Below are positions 1 to 5,471 of a DNA stretch of 5,506 bases, piece by piece. Each line of letters opens with the position of its first letter. Within the stretch, counting starts at the first letter, position 1. Source of the stretch: Neisseria lactamica (GTDB lineage Bacteria; Pseudomonadota; Gammaproteobacteria; Burkholderiales; Neisseriaceae). Made by a program: the position numbers and the translations under genes. The stretch is taken from NCBI GenBank assembly GCA_001067655.1, contig JUNU01000141.1:1-5506 (forward strand), written 5' to 3'. Under the pieces are notes generated by a model, which ran no database searches, had not been told where the DNA came from, and saw nothing but the letters and a program-made list of their open reading frames with translations.

Positions 1-50
1 TTGAGCTAAGGCGAGGCAACGCCGTACTGGTTTAAAGTTAATCCACTATA
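1..50. mobile_element. Correia element (CREE/nemis), one end, cut by window edge
   Basis: The stretch ends in AATCCACTATA at 40-50, which is the inverse of the TATAGTGGATT terminus of Correia elements. It is preceded by GAGGCAACGCCGTACTGG, which I recall as the adjoining internal sequence of the same family. These are small non-coding repeats of about 100-155 bp in Neisseria that insert at TA, are thought to be moved in trans, and can carry outward promoters or be cut by RNase III when transcribed. Only the terminal 50 bases are visible, so full length, the internal IHF site and the other end cannot be judged. The identification rests on memory of the family sequence, not a search. Confidence 0.8.
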
Positions 51-81
51 TTTTCAGGGTTTATGGTGTTTCGGGTATAAT
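51..81 (+). promoter_or_regulatory. possible sigma-70 promoter for pcnB
   Basis: A perfect TATAAT lies at 76-81, with a weak -35 candidate TTTTCA at 51-56 (19 bp spacing) or TTTCAG at 52-57 (18 bp). The predicted start near 88 would give a leader of about 134 bases containing the hairpin at 110-196. The -35 match is poor, there is no extended -10, and a second -10-like TATATT sits at the Correia junction (47-52), so the true start is uncertain. Confidence 0.35.
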
Positions 82-109
82 GCCGCCTTGTTTTTTAATG
101 CGATACGGC

Positions 110-202
110 AGGTCGTCTGAAGCCTTTGCATAATATTTTGTCCGAATTCCCGACAGAATATTGCGCAAAGGCTTCGCCGCCGGTTTCAGACGACCTCTTT
201 TT
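110..202 (+). terminator. nested hairpin framed by inverted DNA uptake sequences, with T-run
   Basis: An exact uptake sequence at 110-121 (+) faces an exact inverted copy at 185-196. Inside, 119-142 pairs with 152-175: 21 Watson-Crick pairs, two G-U pairs and one A-C mismatch around a 9-base loop. The outer arms 110-118 and 188-196 can stack on this stem, leaving 176-187 as a one-sided bulge. TTTTT follows at 198-202. On the + strand this looks like an intrinsic terminator, either for a transcript entering from the left or as an attenuator in the pcnB leader. Which one applies depends on where the pcnB promoter lies. Confidence 0.6.
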
Positions 203-221
203 ATCTTGGAAAGAGTAGTTT

Positions 222-1592
222 ATGTTGAAAAAATGGTTGCATAAAGTTTTGCCCGGAAAGCAGCCGAAGCCAGTGCCTGTGTCGAAGGAAATCCTTTCTT
301 TCGACAGGCACCACATCAGCGCGGATATGTTGAGTTTTGCGGCGGAAAAGGTTGTCCGCCGTCTGCATGACGAAGGTTTTCAGGCTTATGTTGTCGGCGG
401 AGCGGTTCGCGATCTGTTGCTGGGTGTCGAGCCTAAAGATTTCGATATCGCCACCGATGCGACGCCGGAGCAGGTTCATAAGATTTTCCGCAGAAGCCGC
501 ATCATCGGCAGACGTTTTCAAATCGTCCACGTCATAGTCGGTCCCGAAACCATAGAGGTGACGACCTTCAGGGGCGGCGGCAAGGTGCAACAGAACGCGC
601 ACGGCAGGATTATGAAGGACAACACTTACGGCAGTATGGAAGAAGATGCCATGCGCCGTGATTTCACCTGCAACGCGCTTTATTATGATCCGATAAAAGA
701 AGAAATCATCGATTTTCACCACGGCGTCGGCGATATTGTCGACCGCAAGCTGGTGATGATCGGCAATGCGGCGGAACGTTATCAGGAAGACCCTGTCCGC
801 ATCCTGAGGGCAGTGCGGTTGTCGGGCAAGCTTGGGTTTGACGTGGAAGAAAACACCGCTGCACCGATTCCGGAACAGGCAGGTCGTCTGAAACACGAAC
901 CCGTAGCGCGTCTGTTTGACGAAATCATGAAGCTGCTGTTTTCCGGTTATGCCAGAGAATGTCTGAAACGATTGAATTCCCTAGGCGTTTCAGACGACGT
1001 CCATCCGCTTCTGACTGCGCTCAAATCGGCCACAAAACCTGAAAACCGCATTATTTCTCTCGCCTTGAAAAATACGGACGAACGTTTGCGCGCAGACAAA
1101 TCCGTATCGGTGGGCTTTGTCCTTGCCGCTGTATTGTGGCCGGTTTTGAACCGTCATTGGCAGGACAACATCAAACGCGGTCAAAAACCTGCGCACGCTT
1201 TATCCGAAGCGATGAACACCATGCGCGAAACGGTGGAAAAAGGTTGGGGCGTGCCGCAGCGTTTTGCCGCGACCATGAGGGAAATTTGGCAGCTTCAGCC
1301 GCAATTCGATTTCACACGCGGCGCGCGTCCGCACAAAATGCTGGCACAAGCGCGTTTCCGTGCAGCTTACGATTTCCTTGTGTTGCGCGGAGAAGTTGGC
1401 GAAGTGGAGCGGGATTTGGTCGAATGGTGGACGAAGTTCCAACATGCGGATGCGGAGGCCCGCGCGGAGATGACGCTTGCCACACAACAGCGTCGGCAAC
1501 ACGGGCAAGGCGATGGCGCGGATGGCAAGCCGAATCGCAAACGCCGTCGCACGCGTAAGAAAAAACCGGCTGCAGATAAGCCAGAATCATGA
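222..1592 (+). CDS. pcnB: poly(A) polymerase I
   Basis: This enzyme adds 3' poly(A) tails to RNA from ATP, which marks RNAs for exonucleolytic decay. It belongs to the class II tRNA nucleotidyltransferase/poly(A) polymerase superfamily and acts in the cytoplasm. The 456-residue product is close to the usual size for PAP I. The N-terminal nucleotidyltransferase domain shows GGAVRDLLLG (59-68) and the metal-binding DFD (D73, D75), followed by RRDFTCNALYYD (145-156) and EDPVRILRAVR (189-199) of the head/neck region. The tail (about 435-456) is rich in Arg and Lys, as expected for the RNA-binding C-terminus. The ATG is preceded by GGAAAGAG at 208-215, 6 bases away. Two uptake sequences lie inside the gene (881-892 and 989-1000); the first encodes GRLK (221-224). 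PAP I is favoured over a CCA-adding enzyme because of the length and basic tail. Confidence 0.95.
   Translation: MLKKWLHKVLPGKQPKPVPVSKEILSFDRHHISADMLSFAAEKVVRRLHDEGFQAYVVGGAVRDLLLGVEPKDFDIATDATPEQVHKIFRRSRIIGRRFQIVHVIVGPETIEVTTFRGGGKVQQNAHGRIMKDNTYGSMEEDAMRRDFTCNALYYDPIKEEIIDFHHGVGDIVDRKLVMIGNAAERYQEDPVRILRAVRLSGKLGFDVEENTAAPIPEQAGRLKHEPVARLFDEIMKLLFSGYARECLKRLNSLGVSDDVHPLLTALKSATKPENRIISLALKNTDERLRADKSVSVGFVLAAVLWPVLNRHWQDNIKRGQKPAHALSEAMNTMRETVEKGWGVPQRFAATMREIWQLQPQFDFTRGARPHKMLAQARFRAAYDFLVLRGEVGEVERDLVEWWTKFQHADAEARAEMTLATQQRRQHGQGDGADGKPNRKRRRTRKKKPAADKPES
881..892 (+). repeat. DNA uptake sequence within pcnB
   Basis: Exact AGGTCGTCTGAA in the pcnB reading frame. It is the recognition site for DNA uptake during neisserial transformation (bound by ComP in the family). 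As a single copy it forms no local hairpin. Confidence 0.9.
989..1000 (-). repeat. DNA uptake sequence within pcnB, one mismatch
   Basis: The minus strand reads ACGTCGTCTGAA: the 10-base core GTCGTCTGAA is intact and position 2 of the 12-mer differs. It is inverted relative to the copy at 881-892, but 96 bases separate them, so a hairpin is unlikely. Confidence 0.8.
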
Positions 1593-1648
1593 ATCGACGG
1601 ATAATAAGCGGTTCTGTCTTACTGGTTTGTTATTTACTGCAGGACTGA
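1589..1648 (+). CDS. possible 19-residue ORF overlapping the pcnB stop (ATGA)
   Basis: The ATG at 1589-1591 overlaps the pcnB stop TGA at 1590-1592. The frame encodes MNRRIISGSVLLVCYLLQD and stops at 1646-1648. It starts like an export signal, with two arginines and then a hydrophobic run, and an ATGA overlap is typical of translational coupling. There is no good ribosome binding site of its own. It may be chance, a tiny peptide, or the remaining 5' end of a lost downstream gene. I do not recognise it. Confidence 0.2.
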   Translation: MNRRIISGSVLLVCYLLQD

Positions 1649-1697
1649 AGTGTTGGTTTGAATGCCAAATTGTTTCTGCCGTATGTATTTATCTTAA

Positions 1698-1735
1698 CAA
1701 AAAGGTCGTCTGAAAATTTTCAGACGACCTTTTTG
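1698..1735. terminator. bidirectional terminator built from two inverted DNA uptake sequences
   Basis: This is a perfect 38-base palindrome. AGGTCGTCTGAA at 1703-1714 and its inverse at 1719-1730 are joined through AAAATTTT (1713-1720) and flanked by AAAAA and TTTTT. RNA from either strand would form a stable stem followed by a U-run. It lies 105 bases after pcnB and between convergent transcription units, so it can stop both pcnB and the minus-strand cluster. Inverted uptake pairs serving as terminators are well known in Neisseria. Confidence 0.85.
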
Positions 1736-1766
1736 CGTGGTTTGAAGGATAAAGGGAGAAGCCTCA

Positions 1767-1801
1767 ACATAGTGTGTGTACATTCTGTACACACACTATG
1801 T
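1767..1801. repeat. perfect 15-bp inverted repeat with 5-base loop
   Basis: Arms at 1767-1781 and 1787-1801 are exact reverse complements around ATTCT. The centre reads TGTACA-TTC-TGTACA. There is no T-run on either side, so it is not a standard intrinsic terminator, and it is not a DNA uptake sequence. It could be a protein binding site, a structured 3' end of the minus-strand transcript, or the end of a small repeat element. Function unknown. Confidence 0.7.
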
Positions 1802-1844
1802 CAGGATTGGAGACGGCTTATTACTCATAGGATATGTATTCAAA

Positions 1845-2117
1845 TTATCTACTTTGAGTCAGTAAAATAGTTTGGCAACTTTCCATTGAAATATACACAC
1901 AGACGTCATTTAAAGTAGAAACATCCATCCAATTCGTATTGACTATTTCTTCATAAAAATGAATCAAATAGCATGGCAAATCCTTGCAAAGAATATTCTC
2001 ATGAAATTCAATATGGCATTTGTAAACATCAATATTTAATTCTTTGGCAAAATTTTCAGCATCTCTAATAGCTTGAAAAAGGATTGATGAATGTTTTTGA
2101 GAAATTTCAAAAATCAT
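1845..2117 (-). CDS. hypothetical AT-rich small protein
   Basis: The product is 90 residues and I do not recognise it. It has no signal peptide or membrane segment. It begins with a probable helix (about 7-27, QKHSSILFQAIRDAENFAKE), then a mixed part with five cysteines (C34, C44, C49, C73, C81) and an acidic, aromatic stretch around 50-64. By hand count, GC is 69 of 240 over 1861-2100 (about 29%), far below the neighbouring genes, which suggests transfer from outside or a gene under weak codon selection. It starts 22 bases after the phosphorylase stop on the same strand, so cotranscription is likely. A GAGGG lies 12 bases before the ATG, a long spacing, and an in-frame TGA just upstream excludes an earlier start. 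It ends without a recognisable domain boundary, so truncation is possible. Confidence 0.55.
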   Translation of the reverse strand: MIFEISQKHSSILFQAIRDAENFAKELNIDVYKCHIEFHENILCKDLPCYLIHFYEEIVNTNWMDVSTLNDVCVYISMESCQTILLTQSR

Positions 2118-2139
2118 ACTTTTTTCATTCCCTCAGCTT

Positions 2140-2856
2140 TTACAAGCCCGCAAGCAGCCGGCGGATTTTGCCGATGGCAAGCTTGGTTTCCAAACCGCAT
2201 TCCGCCCCTTCCGTCCCTCCGCTGAGGCAGCGGATGTCGGTGATGCCGCAGAAGTGGGCGTATTGGATGCCCAGTTCGCGGGCGAGGACGGCTTCTGGCA
2301 TTCCGGTCATGCCCAATACGTCCACACCGTCGCGGCGGTAACGTCGGATTTCGGCGCGGGTCGGCCAGCGCGGTCCTTGCAGGCAGCCGTAAACGGCTTG
2401 AGTGTATAAAGGCATTTGGTTTTGTTGCGCGTGTTCGACGATTTTTTCGCGCAGTTCGGCGGTGTAGGGGTCGAGAAAATCGGTGTGTACGACTGGTTCT
2501 TCCTGCCCTTCAAAAAAGGTGTCTTTACGACCGTAGGTGTAGTCGATCAAGTCATCAGGCAGGACGAGCGCGCCGTTTTCAAAGCGGTCGTTGATGCTGA
2601 TGACGGAGGAAACGGCGACGATGTATTCCACACCTATGGAATGCAACGCCCAGATGTTGGCACGGTAGTTGATTTCATGCGGCGCGACGGTATGGCCGAA
2701 GCCGTGCCGCGCAAGGAAGATGATGTCCTGACTGCCCAGTTTGCCACTTAAGACGGGGCTGCTGGTCAGTCCGTAGGGGGTGCGGACGATTTTGCGGTCG
2801 GTGATGCTCAATTCGTGCAGCTTGGTCAGGCTGCTGCCGCCGATGATGGCTAACAT
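2140..2856 (-). CDS. S-methyl-5'-thioadenosine/thioinosine phosphorylase (PNP/MTAP family)
   Basis: Family members split methylthioadenosine or methylthioinosine with phosphate into methylthioribose-1-phosphate and the free base, recycling the by-product of polyamine synthesis; the site is cytoplasmic. The 238-residue product is slightly short but complete. Visible motifs are GGSSL (6-10) and RHGFGHTVAPHEINYRANI (50-68) for phosphate and sugar binding, GCLQGPRWPTRAEI (157-170), and GMTGMPEAVLARELGI (182-197) of the nucleoside site. Where MTA phosphorylases carry TDYD against the base, this protein has TDIR (206-209), so preference for adenine over hypoxanthine is unclear. Bacterial proteins of this size are often annotated as methylthioinosine phosphorylase. 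AAAGGA at 2861-2866 lies 4 bases before the ATG. A small membrane protein gene lies 22 bases upstream and the AT-rich gene 22 bases downstream. Confidence 0.88.
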   Translation of the reverse strand: MLAIIGGSSLTKLHELSITDRKIVRTPYGLTSSPVLSGKLGSQDIIFLARHGFGHTVAPHEINYRANIWALHSIGVEYIVAVSSVISINDRFENGALVLPDDLIDYTYGRKDTFFEGQEEPVVHTDFLDPYTAELREKIVEHAQQNQMPLYTQAVYGCLQGPRWPTRAEIRRYRRDGVDVLGMTGMPEAVLARELGIQYAHFCGITDIRCLSGGTEGAECGLETKLAIGKIRRLLAGL

Positions 2857-2878
2857 ATGGTCCTTTATATAAGTGATT

Positions 2879-3052
2879 TTAGGGAGTGATTATCGGAAAG
2901 AAAAAGGTTTGCAAAACAGCCATGATGATGGAAAACAGGATTAACACCTTCATTTTTTTCGGAAAGCTATATCCGTCGTCTACGGGAAGCACTTCCCATA
3001 TCAACATCGACAGGAAACCAGATATAAACCAAAGTGCAAAATTGTTCAACAT
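2879..3052 (-). CDS. small two-helix membrane protein, hypothetical
   Basis: A 57-residue frame starts at the ATG complementary to 3050-3052 and stops with TAA at 2879-2881. The product has two hydrophobic segments, about 5-22 (FALWFISGFLSMLIWEVL) and 34-54 (MKVLILFSIIMAVLQTFFFPI), joined by a short polar loop with D25, D26, K32 and K33. That is a coherent small inner-membrane hairpin and is hard to explain as chance antisense sequence. It ends 22 bases before the phosphorylase start on the same strand. No clear ribosome binding site precedes the ATG, and no other start codon appears in the 27 bases upstream, which is the main doubt. No family recognised. Confidence 0.55.
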   Translation of the reverse strand: MLNNFALWFISGFLSMLIWEVLPVDDGYSFPKKMKVLILFSIIMAVLQTFFFPIITP

Positions 3053-3073
3053 GGCTGTCGAAGAGAGGCTGGG

Positions 3074-3114
3074 AGGTCGTCTGAAAACCCATATCCGTTT
3101 TCAGACGACCTTTT
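3074..3114. terminator. inverted DNA uptake sequence pair between the membrane protein genes
   Basis: AGGTCGTCTGAAAAC at 3074-3088 pairs perfectly with 3097-3111 (15 bp) around an 8-base loop, and contains uptake sequences at 3074-3085 (+) and 3100-3111 (-). The pair begins 9 bases beyond the AI-2E stop codon. The T-run (3111-3114) follows on the + strand, but the gene being ended is on the minus strand, where CCCAGCC follows the stem. As a terminator of the AI-2E gene it may therefore be leaky, allowing some readthrough into the small membrane protein and phosphorylase genes. Confidence 0.65.
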
Positions 3115-3120
3115 GTCCTT

Positions 3121-4191
3121 TTATTTGTGTTTGTAAAAACGGCTGTGGAAATAAGCATTCACACCTTCGCGCAGCAGGACTAAGGTTACGGCGGCAAGCG
3201 GCAGACCGGCGAGCATGCCGACGAAGCCCATGAGTTGTCCGAAAGCCATCAACGAGAAAATCACCCAGAAAGGCGACAGACCGATGCGGTCGCCGACGAT
3301 TTTCGGGGTAACGATAAAGCTCTCGAGGAATTGTCCGATAGCGAACACTACCCACACCATAATCAGACCGTTCCATGTGCTAAATTGCAGCAAAGCGGCG
3401 ACGGTTGCCAGCAAAAGTCCGGTAAACGCGCCCAAATACGGGATAAACACCAAAATACCGGCAATCATACCGATGGCGAAGCCGGAATCCAGTCCGACCA
3501 ACATCAGCCCGACCCCGTACACCAGCCCCATAATCAGCATCACCATCAACTGCCCGCGCAGGAACTCGCCCAAAACTTCATCCATATTGCTGGTGATGCG
3601 CGTATAAGTGTCGATAAATCGGCGCGGAACCAGCGCGCTGATGCCGTAAGACCAGCGTTTCCAGTCCAAAAGGAAATAATACAGCAAGAGCGGCAACAGT
3701 ATCAGGTTGCTCATGCCGCTGATGACGTTGCCGCTTTGGCGCATCAGCGTCGGCATCCAAGCCTTGAGCGTGTTGCTCAATTCGCCCGTATGCGACTGCA
3801 ACCATTTGACTACCGAATCCTGATCGATATGAACATAATTGCCCGCCACATGGTTCAGCCAAGGCAGCAGCCTGTTTTGCGTAAAATCGACGATTTGGGG
3901 AATGCGGCTGACCATATTGTTGAACTGGTTGATCAGCATAGGCACGATAATCAGCATCAGCGACAGCAGCAACAGCAGCGCCAATACCATCACGATCATG
4001 GAAGCCGGGGCGCGTTTGATCCGTTTTTTCTGCAACCATTCCACGAGCGGATTCAATACATAAGCCAATACTGCCGCCACAATAAACGGCGTCAGGATGT
4101 CGCCCAGCGCGTACAGCAGCCAGACAAAAGCCGCAATCACGCAGCCCATAATGATCCACGGCTTCATGCCGCGCGTTTTTTTCTGATACAT
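3121..4191 (-). CDS. AI-2E family transporter (PerM-like membrane protein)
   Basis: This is a polytopic inner-membrane protein of the AI-2E/PerM family (Pfam PF01594 type). Members have been linked to autoinducer-2 export or Na+/H+ exchange, but for most the substrate is unknown. The 356 residues show hydrophobic segments near 12-29, 32-47 and 64-86, a soluble stretch (about 90-155), then segments near 158-176, 213-233, 236-268, 273-296 and 306-340. Family signatures include IPYLGAFTG (250-258) and QFLESFIVTPKIVGDRIGLSP (287-307), followed by a glycine-rich last membrane region. The start at 4191 is preferred to an in-frame ATG at 4230 because GGAAAGG lies just before it and the extra 13 residues are not hydrophobic. 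The gene diverges from purM. Confidence 0.9.
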   Translation of the reverse strand: MYQKKTRGMKPWIIMGCVIAAFVWLLYALGDILTPFIVAAVLAYVLNPLVEWLQKKRIKRAPASMIVMVLALLLLLSLMLIIVPMLINQFNNMVSRIPQIVDFTQNRLLPWLNHVAGNYVHIDQDSVVKWLQSHTGELSNTLKAWMPTLMRQSGNVISGMSNLILLPLLLYYFLLDWKRWSYGISALVPRRFIDTYTRITSNMDEVLGEFLRGQLMVMLIMGLVYGVGLMLVGLDSGFAIGMIAGILVFIPYLGAFTGLLLATVAALLQFSTWNGLIMVWVVFAIGQFLESFIVTPKIVGDRIGLSPFWVIFSLMAFGQLMGFVGMLAGLPLAAVTLVLLREGVNAYFHSRFYKHK

Positions 4192-4235
4192 AAAACCTTT
4201 CCATGTGTGTTTCAGCGGAAGCCGCCGCAATCGTT

Positions 4236-4247
4236 TTCAGACGACCC
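4236..4247 (-). repeat. DNA uptake sequence, one mismatch, in AI-2E leader
   Basis: The minus strand reads GGGTCGTCTGAA: core intact, position 1 changed from A to G. It faces outward from the exact copy at 4276-4287; 4235-4246 and 4277-4288 are perfect 12-base inverted repeats 30 bases apart. Confidence 0.85.
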
Positions 4248-4257
4248 CTAGCCGTCC

Positions 4258-4286
4258 AGTATAACAGAATAAATGAGGTCGTCTGA
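4258..4286 (-). promoter_or_regulatory. possible promoter for the AI-2E family gene
   Basis: On the minus strand TGTTATACT gives an extended -10 (TATACT at 4263-4258, with TG one base upstream). The -35 region, 17-18 bp away, would fall inside the uptake sequence at 4276-4287 and reads TTCAGA, a weak match. The predicted start near 4251 would give a leader of about 60 bases. Confidence 0.35.
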
Positions 4287-4287
4287 A
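4276..4287 (+). repeat. DNA uptake sequence in the AI-2E/purM divergent region
   Basis: Exact AGGTCGTCTGAA. It is also embedded in a small hairpin, with TGAGGT at 4274-4279 complementary to ACCTCA at 4288-4293. Confidence 0.9.
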
Positions 4288-4344
4288 ACCTCAGATTGTT
4301 TACAAAATAACCGAAAAATCCAAGCCCGCGCCTGCAAAATAAGG

Positions 4345-4350
4345 TAAAAT
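4345..4350 (+). promoter_or_regulatory. possible -10 box for purM
   Basis: TAAAAT lies 47 bases before the purM ATG, in the only upstream stretch free of uptake sequences. No convincing -35 element is seen at 16-18 bp. I do not see a purine-repressor-like palindrome or a purine riboswitch here. Confidence 0.25.
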
Positions 4351-4396
4351 ACGCCCCATCGTTTTTCCGTCCCAATCACGATTAAGGAACCCTTTC

Positions 4397-5431
4397 ATGA
4401 GCACTTCATTGAGCTACCGCGACGCAGGCGTGGACATTGACGCCGGCGATCAACTGGTCGAAAACATCAAACCTTTTGCCAAACGCACCATGCGTCCCGA
4501 AGTGTTGGGTGATTTGGGCGGCTTCGGCGCATTGGTCGAAATCAGCAAAAAATACAAAAATCCCGTTCTCGTCAGCGGCACAGACGGCGTGGGCACCAAG
4601 CTCAAACTAGCCTTCGACTGGGACAAACACGACACCGTCGGCATCGACCTTGTCGCCATGAGCGTCAACGACATTTTGGTTCAAGGCGCAGAACCTTTAT
4701 TCTTCCTCGACTATTTCGCCTGCGGCAAACTCGATGTCACCCGCGCCACCGACGTAATTAAAGGTATCGCCCAAGGCTGCGAAGAATCCGGCTGCGCCCT
4801 CATCGGCGGCGAAACCGCCGAAATGCCCGGCATGTATCCCGAAGGCGAATACGACTTGGCGGGCTTTGCCGTCGGCGTGGTCGAAAAAGAAAGCGTCATC
4901 AACGGCCGCAGCATCAAAGCGGGCGATATCGTGTTGGGTCTGGCTTCCAACGGCGCGCATTCCAACGGCTACTCCCTCGTCCGCAAAATCATCGCGCGCG
5001 ACAATCCCGATTTAGATGCCGAGTTCGACAACGGTAAAACCCTTCGCGAAACCATCATCGCCCCGACCCGCCTGTATGTGAAACCTATCCTCGCTGCTTT
5101 GGAAAAATTCACCATCAAAGGCATGGCGCACATCACCGGCGGCGGCATTACCGAAAACGTGCCGCGCATCCTGCCGGAAAACACCGTCGCCCAAATCGAC
5201 GCCAAAGCATGGGAATTGCCCAAACTGTTCCAATGGCTGCAACAGGCAGGCAATGTGGAAACGCAAGAAATGTACCGCACTTTCAATTGCGGCATCGGCA
5301 TGGTGGTCGTGATTGCCGAAGAAGATGCCGACGCGGTGCAGGCATTCTTAACCGAACAAGGCGAAACGGTTTACCGCTTGGGTAAAATCCGCGAACGCAA
5401 TGGCGACGAGCATCAAACCCAAGTGGCTTAA
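4397..5431 (+). CDS. purM: phosphoribosylformylglycinamidine cyclo-ligase (AIR synthetase)
   Basis: This is a de novo purine synthesis step: it closes the imidazole ring of FGAM, using ATP, to give aminoimidazole ribonucleotide, in the cytoplasm. The 344-residue product is full length for the family. It carries the PurM/AIR synthetase signatures in order: SYRDAGVDIDAG (6-17), GTDGVGTK (61-68), MSVNDILVQGAEPLFFLDY (88-106), GGETAEMPGMY (137-147), LASNGAHSNGYSLVR (182-196), ITGGGITENVPR (246-257) and MYRTFNCGIGM (292-302). AAGGAA at 4384-4389 lies 7 bases before the ATG. It is transcribed away from the AI-2E family gene. No purN follows within the window, and IS-like sequence begins about 40 bases after the stop. 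Confidence 0.98.
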   Translation: MSTSLSYRDAGVDIDAGDQLVENIKPFAKRTMRPEVLGDLGGFGALVEISKKYKNPVLVSGTDGVGTKLKLAFDWDKHDTVGIDLVAMSVNDILVQGAEPLFFLDYFACGKLDVTRATDVIKGIAQGCEESGCALIGGETAEMPGMYPEGEYDLAGFAVGVVEKESVINGRSIKAGDIVLGLASNGAHSNGYSLVRKIIARDNPDLDAEFDNGKTLRETIIAPTRLYVKPILAALEKFTIKGMAHITGGGITENVPRILPENTVAQIDAKAWELPKLFQWLQQAGNVETQEMYRTFNCGIGMVVVIAEEDADAVQAFLTEQGETVYRLGKIRERNGDEHQTQVA

Positions 5432-5471
5432 ATTTAAAGCCTGAATCTAAATAAAAGGTCGGCGGATTCGC

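Larger units (their letters stand above)
1593..1844. other. intergenic region between convergent pcnB and the 90-codon gene
   Basis: This 252-base gap contains the short coupled frame after pcnB, the double uptake-sequence terminator at 1698-1735 and the inverted repeat at 1767-1801. No other gene is supported: the longer open frames here run straight through the palindromes and have no ribosome binding site. I see no tRNA or other recognisable RNA gene. Confidence 0.7.

Noticed and set aside
146..151. ATTCCC as half of a dRS3 repeat
   Set aside because: The required GGGAAT partner eight bases away is missing.
201..896. Long minus-strand frame opposite pcnB
   Set aside because: It is antisense to a clearly conserved enzyme, runs across the leader and an uptake sequence, and its product is His/Arg/Asp-rich in the way shadow translations are.
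1658..1870. 70-codon plus-strand frame after pcnB
   Set aside because: It spans the double uptake palindrome and the second inverted repeat, with no ribosome binding site.
2886..3233. 115-codon plus-strand frame across the gap before the phosphorylase
   Set aside because: It reads through both arms of an uptake-sequence hairpin and into the antisense of the AI-2E gene; the minus strand offers a more coherent small protein.
4176..4182. Seven-base A run (minus strand) at codons 4-6 of the AI-2E gene as a phase-variation tract
   Set aside because: Seven bases is short for neisserial phase variation, and no strain comparison is available.
3235..4251. 338-codon plus-strand frame opposite the AI-2E gene
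   Set aside because: The Gln/His-rich product is what the antisense of Leu/Val/Met-rich membrane segments gives; it has no recognisable domain, and the minus strand codes for a good family match.
4288..4396. Purine riboswitch or PurR operator before purM
   Set aside because: No conserved riboswitch core or matching palindrome is visible in this short leader.
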